NCBI GenBank assembly: GCA_900767415.1
Contig: CAAFYZ010000011.1
Coordinates: 1-48,269, forward strand
DNA from: Clostridia bacterium
GTDB taxonomy: Bacteria > Bacillota > Clostridia > Oscillospirales > CAG-272
Direction of reading: 5' to 3'
DNA: 48,269 nucleotides
Below the pieces are notes generated by a model that was not told where the DNA came from, ran no database searches, and was given only the letters and a program-made list of their open reading frames with translations. Shown here piece by piece: positions 1 through 9,439 of the stretch. The stretch's first letter is position 1. Every line of letters starts with the position of its first letter. The position numbers were made by a program, and so were the translations under genes.

Positions 1-145
1 GGTACGGCACGGAGTGCGGGACGTTTTCCTTACCGTCTTGCGCCCGCGCACCTTTCGGTACGGCACGGAGTGAGTACAGGACAAAAGAGGCGACCTGTGC
101 GCGCCTGCGCTTTTTCGGCGCGCCGCCACTTTCTCACGCGGAAAA
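1..145. repeat. Region downstream of soj with a 56-bp-spaced direct repeat
   Basis: No gene is seen here. The 16-mer GGTACGGCACGGAGTG occurs at 1-16 and again at 57-72, and both copies are followed by a related GGGACG/ACAGGAC stretch. This suggests a tandem unit of about 56 bp that may continue beyond the left edge. The soj reading frame ends at 146. A parB/spo0J gene would be expected further left on the minus strand, but it is outside the window. Confidence 0.55.
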
Positions 146-907
146 TCAAATGCGCATCATCAACTCTTTGGCGACGGCGGCATATTCGAGCGCGCCCTTG
201 CCGTATGGGTCGTGGTAGCAGATCGGTGCGCCGTAACTCGGTGCTTCGGACAGACGCACGGTGCGCGAGATCGGCACGCGGAAGAGCTGATCCGCGTAAT
301 ATTTTTTCAGTTCCGCGACGACCTGCCCGGTCAGGGTCAGACGCCCGTTATACATGGTCAGAAGGATTCCGACCACCTGGAGCGACGGGTTGAACAACTG
401 GCGGATCTTTTTGATGGTATTGAAAAGTTGGGACATTCCTTCGAGAGAATAGAACTCGCACTGCATCGGAATGACAACGCCGTCGGAGACGGAGAGTGCC
501 TTGACCGTCAGCATTCCGAGCGAAGGCGGACAGTCGATGAAAATATAATCAAAGTCGTCCTTGACACTGTCGAAGGCAATTTTTGCAAAGTCGAGCGATT
601 CGTCCAATTCGTGGAGTTCGAGTTCCGCGCCGGCGAGTTCGATCGTGGCGGGGACGATCCACAGATTTTTGAATGCGGTTTTCAGCAGGGCATCTTTGAT
701 GTCGCACTGCCCGATGATGACTTCGTACACCGTCTTTCGGATCTTGGCTTTGGAGATTCCGAGACCGCTCGTGGCGTTTCCCTGCGGGTCCATGTCGACG
801 AGCAGGACTTTTTTGCCCTTGTTGGCAATCTGCGCGGCAAGGTTGACACAGGAAGTGGTTTTTCCCACGCCGCCCTTCTGATTGGAGAACGAAACAATTT
901 TAGCCAT
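146..907 (-). CDS. soj: ParA/Soj-family chromosome-partitioning ATPase
   Basis: This 253-aa protein is a ParA-type ATPase that would bind DNA non-specifically and work with ParB on parS sites to segregate replicated origins; it may also influence DnaA activity. The deviant Walker A motif KGGVGKTT lies near residues 11-18, followed by DMDPQGNAT (Walker A') and the IDCPPSLG Walker B strand. Length is normal for chromosomal Soj and no N-terminal HTH extension of the plasmid type is present. The start follows GAGGAGAG seven bases upstream. A TTGACA-17-TATAAT promoter (1006-1034) gives it its own transcript with a leader of about 95 nt. Three parS-like sites within 7 kb support the chromosomal role. 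ParB itself is not in view. Confidence 0.95.
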   Translation of the reverse strand: MAKIVSFSNQKGGVGKTTSCVNLAAQIANKGKKVLLVDMDPQGNATSGLGISKAKIRKTVYEVIIGQCDIKDALLKTAFKNLWIVPATIELAGAELELHELDESLDFAKIAFDSVKDDFDYIFIDCPPSLGMLTVKALSVSDGVVIPMQCEFYSLEGMSQLFNTIKKIRQLFNPSLQVVGILLTMYNGRLTLTGQVVAELKKYYADQLFRVPISRTVRLSEAPSYGAPICYHDPYGKGALEYAAVAKELMMRI

Positions 908-1005
908 ATAAATCTCTCCTCTACGAATCCAAAAGAGGCGTCAACGGCAAAAAAACGGGAAAACTACCCGAAAACAGCGGAAAGACGCGATCTTTTCTGT
1001 ATTTC

Positions 1006-1034
1006 ATTATAACGGCAGACGCGAAAAATGTCAA
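1006..1034 (-). promoter_or_regulatory. Sigma-A-type promoter of soj
   Basis: Read on the minus strand: TTGACA (1034-1029), a 17-nt spacer, and TATAAT (1011-1006). Both boxes match the consensus and lie upstream of the soj start at 907. Confidence 0.8.
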
Positions 1035-2190
1035 GAGAGAATCCGAATATTTTTCATTTTATTAAAAGAAAAGAAAAAGAGCGCGTAAAAAGAAAACGCC
1101 GTCCGCAAAGCGACAGGAAAACAAGAGAACAAGAGAACACCCGGGCGCACGAAGCCCGCACGAAGCGCGTATAAAACGAAAAGCGAAGAAAACCGAGAGC
1201 GCGCGTTTTCAAAAAGCAGGAAAAGAAGAAAACACACCAAAAGGCAACGGTCAAATGCAGAAAAAACAAGAGAAAACCCGCGGAAGCGAGAAAACGAAAA
1301 GAGGAAAAAAACAAGGAAAAACCATAAGAGCAAGAAATGCAAAGAAAAAGAGAAAAAAGCCATCGGCTCGTGGATAAATCAAAGAGGAAGAAGAAATTTT
1401 CTTCCGAAAGGGCAACATTTGCAATAAAAACGACACAAAATTTTTCAAAAAAGACGCAAAAAACAGAGAAAACCAAAAGAAAAATTGCAGAAATCCACGG
1501 AAATCCGCAAAAATTCGCAAAAACGCATCAAAAATCACCCGAGCAGCGCAAAAAACGAAAAGCGCCCCCAAAAAACAAAAAAAGAATCCCAAAAGAGCGC
1601 CAAAAGAGAAAAAACCACCCGAGAGGAACAAAAACAAGAAAAACAAGAAAAGAAAACCAAAAAAATCAAGAAAAAACACACCGAAGAATTACCCGAGAAG
1701 TGCAAAAAGGCAAAAAAACGCCCCAAAAAGAGCACAGGAAAAGAGACGGCAAAGCACCGGAAACAAGAAAAAAGCACGAAAAAACGAAAAAATAAGGAAA
1801 AACTCCTCCGAAAATCACCCGAGAGAAGCAAAAAAACGAAAAAAAGCAAAATGCAAAGGAAAAGAAGGAGAAAGAGCAAAAAGACGACAAAAAACCGCCG
1901 ATCACCCCGACAAAACCGGTAAAGCAAGCCGAAAACCACAAAAATTCCGAAAGAAATACAAGAAGGGAACGCGAAAAGAAGAAAAAAGGGGCAAAAAGCC
2001 ACCCCAAGATCAAGAAAAACGCGCCCAAAAATCACCCGAGAAGCACAAAAAGCAAAAAAACGCCCCAAAAAGAGCGTAAAAAGAAGAAAAAACACCGGGC
2101 AGAGCAATAAGGCAAGAAAAAGCGAAAAAGAACGGGCTGAAAAAGAGAGGAAAAGACGGAGAAAAAGAGAGGAAGAAAGCAAGAAAGCAA
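1035..2190. other. Gene-free purine-rich spacer with interspersed repeat
   Basis: About 1.15 kb in which the plus strand is almost all A and G with little T. Translation gives only low-complexity Lys/Arg/Glu strings (plus) or Phe/Leu/Ser strings (minus), open in several frames at once, as expected from composition rather than coding. A degenerate motif around ACCCGAGAAG followed by an A-rich run recurs near 1536, 1617, 1690, 1816 and 2034. The copies at 1691-1733 and 2034-2075 are nearly identical over about 42 nt. I see no gene here. The spacer ends at the parS-like palindrome. Confidence 0.7.
1534..2075. repeat. Interspersed CACCCGAGAAG / CGCCCCAAAAAGAGC repeat
   Basis: Five copies of a degenerate repeat, each beginning ACCCGAG, are spread through the purine-rich spacer. 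The two longest (1691-1733 and 2034-2075, 343 nt apart) also share AAAAAAACGCCCCAAAAAG near their ends. Function is unknown. Confidence 0.6.
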
Positions 2191-2230
2191 GAAAAAGCCG
2201 AATGTTTCATGTGAAACATTCGGCTTTTTC
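2191..2230. other. parS-like site inside a 19-bp-arm palindrome
   Basis: TGTTTCATGTGAAACA (2203-2218) differs from the parS consensus TGTTTCACGTGAAACA by one central base. It is the centre of a perfect palindrome with 19-nt arms (2191-2209 and 2212-2230) around a TG dinucleotide. Known for the family: ParB/Spo0J binds parS near the origin. The extended hairpin ends in CTTTTTC on both strands, so it could also terminate transcription from the acetyltransferase gene on its right. ParB binding is inferred from the core and from proximity to soj. Confidence 0.75.
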
Positions 2231-2495
2231 CAATCCGGGGCGAAAAAGACGGAAAATACCGTCAAAACCGCAAAAGTCGGCAATGCAGCGCGATTCTCTT
2301 TGGTCGATCTCGCGTTTTAGCGAAGAATTTCGGAAAGATCTTTTGAAAAAGAAGACAAAGAGAGGAGAAAAAGGCAAAGCCGAGCAGAAAGAGGCGAGAT
2401 AACGAAACGACGAAGTCTCTGTGGCTTTGGTGCGCAAAAACCGTCGGAGAACAACACTTTTTGTAAGAGAAACGAAGCAATGAACCCCTTTTTTG

Positions 2496-3704
2496 TCAAA
2501 TATAGTCCGAAATATAAGGAATATCGTGCAGAAGAACATCGTCAAGCAGTCGGACGGTTTCTTCGTCTGCGTGGATCCGTCCCATGCGGTGGAGTTTTGC
2601 GGCGGTCTTATATCCGAGCAGAAGCGTTGTCAGCGTAGCAATAGAGAGTTTTGCGCGATGGGGAGATACTTCGGGGACGATCTCGCATTCTCCGTCCTCA
2701 AAGCGGACGGTAATTTCCTTTCTGTTCCATGAGAGAAAAGAATCATCGATATCAAAAGTGATTTTTGCACCGTCTGCGGACGGATCTGAGCGGAATTTTT
2801 TGAAAAACTGCTCGACGTCAACGATTCTTCCCATGATATACGGGCGAATGGTTTCTTTGATGTCTCCGTCGTCCAGTTCAAAGGCGATCGGGTCGCTGGT
2901 ATAGGAACTGCCCCGCACTTCGTCAATCATAGAATCGTGCGCGCGAATGTACTCCCATAGACCCTCTTCCGCCTCTCTTGTTAGGTAAATCATCTCTTTG
3001 ATGTGCATGACATCGTCCTTAATCAGATAGACCATGTATCCGCGCGGGTTGCCCGCAACATCGAAATAAATTGCTACGACGGTGTCGTCCTCGTCCCAGC
3101 GCCAGTATTCCTCCCACGCCAGTGCGTTCCGAAAGAGGCAACCGTGCGTCGCCGAGGCAAACTGCGCATGAAGATTGCGAAAATCCTCGTTGTCCCAACT
3201 GACACGACGGACATATCCCGGTGCGGTGGCTTTTTCGGGGATTTGATGATCTTTGACAGAGTAAGTAATCTTATTTGAGATGATTTCCCACCCCATTTTG
3301 CGATACAGAGGGATAGAATAAGGGAACAGGAGGGCGAGAGACTGCTGTCTTGCCCGCATATGCGTGAGGATTTGGCGCATCAAACGCTTCATAATGCCGT
3401 TGCCGCTGTATTCCGGGTAGGTGCACACGCTGGTAACGAATCCGATGGGGTATACCGCGCCGTAGACGTTCATTTTCAGCGGATAAACGGCGATCTGCGA
3501 TACAAGTGTGTCGTGATCGAAGCAACCGAGCACATCGGCGCGTTCGAGAATCGGGAATTTGGATTGTTTGATCTCGTCGTCCCGCCATCCGGTGGCGGAC
3601 AGTTCCTGCTCCGTGATCTGGAAGGCGTAGCGCAACAAGGCATTGTATTGCTCAAGATCGTCGGTTTTTAGGTTGCGGATTTCATATTCTGTATTCGGTA
3701 ACAT
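2496..3704 (-). CDS. Eis-like GNAT-family N-acetyltransferase
   Basis: This 402-aa cytoplasmic protein has an N-terminal GNAT fold with the acetyl-CoA-binding segment around SVCTYPEYSGNGIMKRLM (roughly residues 88-105), a second GNAT-like half, and a C-terminal domain. That is the three-part layout of the Eis/YokD-type acetyltransferases that modify amines such as aminoglycosides or Lys side chains. The acceptor cannot be told from sequence. I placed the start at the ATG at 3704, before LPNTEYEI, because AAGGAA lies nine bases upstream; the longer upstream frame has no ribosome binding site and lies across the promoter at 3793-3822. The protein ends in a hydrophobic DIPYISDYI tail. It is the only gene between soj and 10.3 kb and is monocistronic. 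Confidence 0.85.
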   Translation of the reverse strand: MLPNTEYEIRNLKTDDLEQYNALLRYAFQITEQELSATGWRDDEIKQSKFPILERADVLGCFDHDTLVSQIAVYPLKMNVYGAVYPIGFVTSVCTYPEYSGNGIMKRLMRQILTHMRARQQSLALLFPYSIPLYRKMGWEIISNKITYSVKDHQIPEKATAPGYVRRVSWDNEDFRNLHAQFASATHGCLFRNALAWEEYWRWDEDDTVVAIYFDVAGNPRGYMVYLIKDDVMHIKEMIYLTREAEEGLWEYIRAHDSMIDEVRGSSYTSDPIAFELDDGDIKETIRPYIMGRIVDVEQFFKKFRSDPSADGAKITFDIDDSFLSWNRKEITVRFEDGECEIVPEVSPHRAKLSIATLTTLLLGYKTAAKLHRMGRIHADEETVRLLDDVLLHDIPYISDYI

Positions 3705-3792
3705 GAGAGAGTTCCTTTTTTTGCGTCCGAAAGGAGCGAGGCGAAAGCGAATCGACGTTTTCGAGCGGCACCGTCGGACTTGGAATAAAAAT

Positions 3793-3822
3793 ATCATAGC
3801 ACAAAAAACCTCTTTCCGTCAA
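3793..3822 (-). promoter_or_regulatory. Promoter of the Eis-like acetyltransferase gene
   Basis: Minus-strand TTGACG (3822-3817), an 18-nt spacer and TATGAT (3798-3793), leaving a leader of about 80 nt before the ATG at 3704. Confidence 0.7.
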
Positions 3823-4239
3823 GGGGGCGTCGGGATTTTTTCATTTTTTATCAGATTTTATAAGAACCTTTTCGCATTTTGCGCTTTGACCGCCTCGTTC
3901 GCGCTTTTTGACTGATGCTTTTCTCTTCTTTGCGGTGTTTTTGAGATTCCGCTTGCACTGCCCCGCCGCCGAACAAGGCGAAACGGCGAGTGTTGCGGCA
4001 AAATTCCATCCGACGAAAGGCGTGTCAATGAGAACGAAAAACAAGCACCTCTCCCTCTTTCTCGGGCTGCCCTTTCTCTCCTCCCGAAAGCAAAAAAGAT
4101 TCCGATTTCCACGGAAGCAAGCAAAAAAGGAGTTTTTCTTAAAAAACACCCCCCTCCCTGCGGACTTTCGGAACAAAAAACGCGAAGGTTGCACGAATGT
4201 CGACCGAAAAATATCAAAGACGCTATCGGCGCGGTTTTG

Positions 4240-4640
4240 CGTGTTGCGGCAGGATTTTGACGCGTTTTTTTGTGTTATGGTAGGAGTTTGGTGCGTTTTT
4301 ATGTGCTTTGGCGCATTATTCGCGCGCCACGACAGGGTTTCCGACACATTTTTTGCGCACTTTTTGCGTGCCCGCAATACATTGTTTACATGCTAAGACA
4401 GGGGTTTTGATGCATTTTTTACGCGTTTTTTTATGTGCTTTGGTATGTTGGTTGCACGCTATGGCAGATTTTTTGATGCATTCTTGCGCGTTTTTGTGCT
4501 CTGGCGCATTGCTCGTGCGCTACGGCAGGGGTTCCGGCGCATTTTTTTGCGCGCTTTTTATGTGCTTTGGTACATTGGTTGCACGCCACGCGGGGGGTTC
4601 AGCACATTTTTGCGCGTTTTTTGTTTTTGTGGGAGGTTTC
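4240..4640. repeat. Tandem repeat, ~66-nt unit, about five copies
   Basis: Units begin with a variant of GTGCTTTGGTACATTGGTTG at about 4303, 4369, 4435, 4496 and 4562, giving spacings of 66, 66, 61 and 66 nt. Each contains CACGCTAYGGCAGGGGTT and ends in a GCATTTTTTGCGCG stretch. Copies are degenerate. They keep no shared reading frame, since one spacing is not a multiple of three. Confidence 0.75.
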
Positions 4641-5564
4641 GCGCGTTTCGGCGCGATCCTTGCAAAGCGGCGACGACGGGAAGAAGCAAATAGCGAAAAG
4701 ACAAGTCCGATACGAAAACAAAAGGCAAAAAAGACAAAAAAGAGGCGAAGACGTGAAAAAAGTCAACGCCAAAGAAAAGGAAAAAGAAAAAGTCAAAGAC
4801 AGCGAAAGGGAGAGCGTGAAAAAAAGAGGAACGAAGTCCGATGCGCCGCTGTAAACACGCATCTTTAAGCGCGGAAACGAAAGAATTTCTGTCAAAATGG
4901 CCGCAGAACAAATAGTTTGCCACGGAAAACGGGCGTTCCGGACGATTTTTTTTGAAAGGAAAGGGCAAGATTTCGCCCCTCCCCCCGAAATATATCCCGA
5001 TAAAACTTGCCAAACACGCACATTTTACACGGATTGCGACGCATTTCTTGAATAAACGGCCGAAAAGCAGAGGCGGGAAGTTCGACTCAAGGAGGGGGGG
5101 CGCCTCTCGGTTTTCTCCTGCGGATCGATCCCGTGGCTTGCTTTCGCGCCTTTCTTCCGCGGTTCAAATCTCCGTGGCTTGGTTCTGCCGCCCGCTTCGG
5201 AAGATCGAACCTGCGTCTTCATGGTATCGGTTAGCTTTTGCGGATAGGTCAGGCGGCGGGGCTGCCTGTTTCAACCTCGTTCTTTTGCGGATGGAGTGCC
5301 TTTAATACATTCCGAATCTACAGGATGATTTTATAATTAGATCCCACACGGTCGAACTTGCCTGCAGTCGAACTTTTCTCTGTAGCCGAACCTTTTTCTG
5401 CAAAAAAACTTAGAAAAAACCGTCGAGGCGCGTTTCGGACGCGGATTTTGAGCGCGCACAGGCAAAGGCGGCTCAAATACAAAATGAGAAATTGTCTGCA
5501 AGGACCTTTTGCACGCTTCTTGAACAAATAGTGCGGGCAAGACAGAGACACCCTTGCATATCCT

Positions 5565-5900
5565 CGGCGATCACTCGAAACTGCTTGACGGTCATTCTCA
5601 AAACGCCCGGCGATCACTCGAAAACGCTTGGAAACGCTCAAAACCGCTTGACTGTCGCTCAAAATGCTTGACGATTACTCGAAACTGCTTGGTGGTTATT
5701 CTCAAAACGCCCGGCAATTACTCGAAACCGCCGGGCAATCAGACGGATGTTCGGCAATCACGCGAAAACGCTTGGTAACGCTCACAACGCGCGACAGCCA
5801 TCCAAAATGCTTGACTGTCACTCAAAATCTCTTGGCGATCACTTGAAATCGCTCGGCAATCATTCAAAACTGGTTGGCAATTGCTTGAAAGAGCACTCGG
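5565..5900. repeat. Tandem repeat, ~23-nt unit with ~104-nt higher-order period
   Basis: About fourteen degenerate copies of CGATCACTCGAAAACGCTTGG run head to tail. A larger pattern is visible: the pair GATCACTCGAAACTGCTTG ... TCTCAAAACGCCCGG begins at 5568 and recurs at 5672, 104 nt later. There are no unique spacers between copies, so this is not a CRISPR array. Confidence 0.75.
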
Positions 5901-6314
5901 ACACGAGGTTTTTTGGCGGCTTAATGGCGTTTTGGCGTAAATTCTTGAGGAAATAAAAATAGATGGCTTCGAAAACGCCGAGAATCAAAAAGCCGAAAGC
6001 GGAAAATCGGATCTTCTTGAGAAAAAACTTTATGAAACCGTCGCTTGCCGCGATTTATTGCCTTTCTGCCCTGCCACTCCCGGTCGTTTAAGCACGCCCG
6101 TTTTCAGAGCACCCGCGGGATGACATCTTGCAAAAAACTCAGGCGAACCGCGGTACACAGGCATTTTTTTGCAGGCATTTTTGCAAGAGAGCCGAGCCAT
6201 ATTCTTTGAACCGGCACTTTACATAACCGTTTCGCGTGAATAATACGAAATTTTGCGGAAAACCTGCACAAGCACTTCATACCCAATCTATACCGGCATT
6301 TATACAATGCCGAT

Positions 6315-6468
6315 GCGAGCATCTACGTGAACCTCTATGCGAACATTTGCGCGACCGATGCGAGCATCTGCATGAACCTCTACACGAACCCCTACATGAG
6401 CATCTACGCGAGCATCTATGTGAGCATCCGTGCGAACCTCTGCGGGGACATCTGCGCGAACATTTCAC
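6315..6468. repeat. 12-nt tandem repeat (GCGAGCATCTAC-like), about 13 copies
   Basis: Units such as GCGAGCATCTAC, GTGAACCTCTAT and GCGAACATTTGC follow one another with a period of 12, with a single 9-nt unit near 6351. Because the period is divisible by three, several frames stay open, but no start codon with a ribosome binding site precedes them. Confidence 0.75.
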
Positions 6469-6694
6469 AAAAGCACTTTGCCGCTTTCAATCAACCCGCG
6501 CAGAACGCTTGTACGCGCGGCTGACACTCTGCAGCTGACAGCTTGCGGGAAAATCTGTATAGACGCAGTGCGCAAATATTTGATACGAGCGTTTTCGAAA
6601 AGCATTTGTCGCCTCTTTTTGCACGAATGTCTGCATAAGCGCCCATAAAATATCGCAAACATCTTAAAAGAAAGCTCGGGAAAACACTTCACAC

Positions 6695-6896
6695 AAGCGA
6701 TCGATGTGAGAACTTCACGAAAAAACGTCTCGCAAACCCCTCCAACGACTGCTTTTCGCGAGCATTTTATGTAAATTCATTATAAAAACGCTTGACAAGC
6801 GATCAAAGCGGGAACTTCGCAAAAACGTCTTGTAACTCCCTCTAACAGATAATTTTTTTGAGTGTTTTACGTAAATTCATCATAAAAACGCCCGCA
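6695..6896. repeat. Two tandem copies of a ~102-nt unit
   Basis: A unit starting AAGCGATC at 6695 is repeated at 6797. Both copies contain GAACTTC, AAAACGTCT, a CTCC(A/T)AC segment and the end GTAAATTCATNATAAAAACG. Divergence is moderate, so the duplication is not recent. Confidence 0.7.
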
Positions 6897-7127
6897 TGAA
6901 CGTGACGGACGAGCATTTTGCACGCATATTTCGCGAAACATTCGGTGGGAGAAACAAGGCAAGATGTTTGCCTAAAGGTTGCACGCCGATCACTCGAATG
7001 AACAAATTGCGCAAACACTTTACGCAAGCAGTTTTTACGAACACTTTGCGTGAAAAAAAAGCCCTTCGGACGGCAAAAAAACGATTTTTTCGGCAACACA
7101 TCGTCGTGTATCACATAGAATCCCGAG

Positions 7128-7143
7128 CGTTTCACGTGAAACA
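7128..7143. other. Near-perfect parS site
   Basis: CGTTTCACGTGAAACA matches the parS consensus TGTTTCACGTGAAACA at 15 of 16 positions; only the first base differs, and the inner 14-bp palindrome is exact. Unlike the other two sites it has no extended palindromic arms. It lies about 6.2 kb from soj inside the gene-free segment. Confidence 0.85.
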
Positions 7144-7249
7144 GCGAAAAACAGGAAAAAACCGCGCTTTGGATGCGCGGAGCAAAGAGACTGCCTTGCG
7201 CTACCCGAACACTACCTCGTCAGAGCGCCCTAAGCACTATTTGTCGGCG

Positions 7250-7372
7250 CACCCAATCACCCGTTGACGGTGTGCTCTGACCGCTCTTTGCCGGTGCGTT
7301 CTGAGCAATCCTTGTTGACGCGTTCTGTTTGCTCTTCGTTGGTGCGCTCTGATTGCTTCTCATGGATATGTG
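7250..7372. repeat. Degenerate 22-24-nt tandem repeat, four to five copies
   Basis: Copies of GTGCGYTCTGATTGCTCTTNGTTG start at about 7272, 7294, 7318 and 7342, with a weaker copy on the left. No gene is apparent. Confidence 0.6.
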
Positions 7373-7451
7373 CGACCTTGTCACTTTCCTGCCACTCAAA
7401 ACGGATCGGCAACAATGTGCACGCAAAGCGCCCTGCTCTGCAGTACTTTGA

Positions 7452-7495
7452 TAATAAGCCGCGAATGTTTCACATGAAACATTCGCGGCTTATTA
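7452..7495. other. parS-like site inside a 21-bp-arm palindrome
   Basis: TGTTTCACATGAAACA (7466-7481) is the exact reverse complement of the core of the site at 2203-2218. It is the centre of a perfect palindrome with 21-nt arms (7452-7472 and 7475-7495) around CA. Both palindromes keep the flank CGAATG outside the core, but their outer arms differ (AAAAAGC versus TAATAAGCCG). So the arm structure is kept while its sequence changes. ParB binding is inferred. Confidence 0.75.
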
Positions 7496-7699
7496 CTGCT
7501 TAAACGCTCTTTTGTTAGGTTGTTAGGGAGAAAAACGCTTGTTTTTTTGTGAGATGGTGCCTGCTATGAGTGCCGATTTTCCCCTTTTGACGGCGTTTTT
7601 CCCTTCCTGCACCGCCGGTTTTTGCCTTCCTGCGCCGTCGTTTGCACTGTTCGCACGACTTTTTACTGTTTGATAAATGGAAACGGCGAATTTTCGATT

Positions 7700-8695
7700 T
7701 TTCCTCTGCCAATGCCGACAATCGCAGGAAAAAAACAGGAAAAAAGCAAAAAAACGGTGCAAAAGACGATCATGCAAGCAAAGAAACGGAAAAAGAAAGC
7801 GAAGAAACGGACAAAAGAGTAGATTTTTTGGTTGGATACGGGACTGCGGAGGGCAAAAACGGCAGCAGAATAACGAAAAAGCCGAAAGAAAACCGAAAAA
7901 AAGAAAACCAAACGCCGAAAAATCGAGCACAAGGGGCGGCAGATACCTTAAAAGGTGAAAAGTGTGAGAAAAGAGGGAAAAAAGAGCCGAAAACCGTAAA
8001 GAAACCGTGAAAAAACCGAAAAGGAATAGCGAAATAGAGCAAAAAGGAAGAAAAAACAGCAGTGGACAAGGAAAAAACATCGCAAAAATACGGCAAAACA
8101 AGGCGCAGAAGGGGTGAAAATACAGCAAATGTGCGGAAGATTACGGAAAAATCCGTTAAAATTGGGGAAAACGCGGGAGTTTCGAGGGGGAGGGGGTGAT
8201 TTTTTGGGCGGTGATGGCATTTTTCATGCTTTCGTTCGGCGGTTTTCTCGCCTTTTTGGTCGTTTTTTTCTTTTTAGGACGGGCTTTCCCTACTTTTTTG
8301 CGCTCTCCCCCTCTTTTTTTGCCTCTTTTTTCTTCCGATGGGGTTGAAATTTGCGATTTTTTGGGTGTCTTTCCTCCTTTTTTGCTGTCAACGCCTGCTT
8401 TTTATAGATAAGCGAAGCTTTTTCTTGATTTTTTTACGGAAAAAGGCGAAAAAACAGGCGAAATTTCGGCGAATTCGTGCTCTTTTTTGTGTTTTCTTTG
8501 TCTTCTCTCGGCTTTTTGGCTTATTTTCTTGGTGTTTTTTAGCTTGTTTTCTTTGATTTTCGAGAGAAGCAGGTGCTGTCGGATGTATTTTTGCGCCTTT
8601 TTCTCTATTTTTTGGCGGAATTATCGCCTTTTTTATCTGTTCTTTCTCTTCTTTGGATTTTTGATTTTTTGCAGATCGACAAAAAACGGCAATTT
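7700..8695. other. Abrupt strand-composition flip at about 8180
   Basis: From about 7720 to 8180 the plus strand is dominated by A (runs of AAAA with G and C). From about 8190 to 8695 it is dominated by T (TTTTTT runs). I see no gene on either side and no long exact inverted repeat joining the halves, so this is a compositional flip. Confidence 0.55.
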
Positions 8696-8950
8696 TAAGT
8701 GAAATAATGATGAAAAACGAAATATATGGAAAATTGTTCCTGTTTTTTTCGTTTTCTGTTTTTTGCTCGGGCTATTTTTACATGAATTTTTGCGTTTTTT
8801 GCGAAAATCGCGTGTAAAAAATACGAACACTGCTATTTTCACAAAATATTTTTCTCCTTCTATCGCGAAAATCGCCTTGAAAATCTCTGGTAAAAACGTC
8901 ATAATTCGTAAAATATACTAACAATATAAGATCCGTCGCGTGACATATAA

Positions 8951-9439
8951 ACTATAATAATATTGCAAAGCGATTTTGCTTTGCTATGCCGGTTTTGTAT
9001 TCTGCTGGGGGAGAAAATTGTTTCCGCCGAAGTTGCGCGGGGCGTGGCTCGGACGGATTTTTGTAAATGCGGCATTGCGGCGGGGCGCAACGTGAAAAAC
9101 ACCGCTACGGAAAAGCGAAAAACCATTGAAACTTCGGTGCTCCGCCGCTCCGGCACTCCGACTTTTAAGCCGATGGTCGGAACGGGAGATAAAAAAGAGG
9201 GAGCAGACACAGAGAAACACATAGGAACGCACAGAAAGCACAAAAAACGCAGAAAAAGCACAGAAAAAAGGAAGAAAGTATACGGCTTGCGGAAGGAAGG
9301 GGGGCGGACGGGGGGATAAGATCGCCGTGCGCGGAGGAGAGAATGCTTTGAATACGAATGGCAAGTCGTACGCTTTTCAGGTTTTGTTCTGACGATTTCA
9401 CCGTCATTCCTTAGTCTTTCTACTATAATAATCTTGCAA
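8951..9439. repeat. Two copies of an 18-bp motif, 471 nt apart
   Basis: ACTATAATAATATTGCAA (8951-8968) and ACTATAATAATCTTGCAA (9422-9439) match at 17 of 18 positions. A third copy lies inverted at 39811-39828. The surrounding sequence is otherwise unrelated. Confidence 0.6.

Noticed and set aside
1031..2190. Long Lys-rich and Phe-rich frames in the purine-rich spacer
   Set aside because: Several frames on both strands are open at once because the strand lacks T and so lacks stop codons; protein sequences are pure low complexity.
5565..5900. CRISPR array
   Set aside because: Units follow one another directly and are themselves degenerate; there are no unique spacers and no cas genes in the window.
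6315..6468. Protein with Asn/Ile/Tyr or His/Glu/Leu tetrapeptide repeats
   Set aside because: The 12-nt DNA period keeps several frames open; no frame has a start codon with a ribosome binding site, and one 9-nt unit interrupts the pattern.
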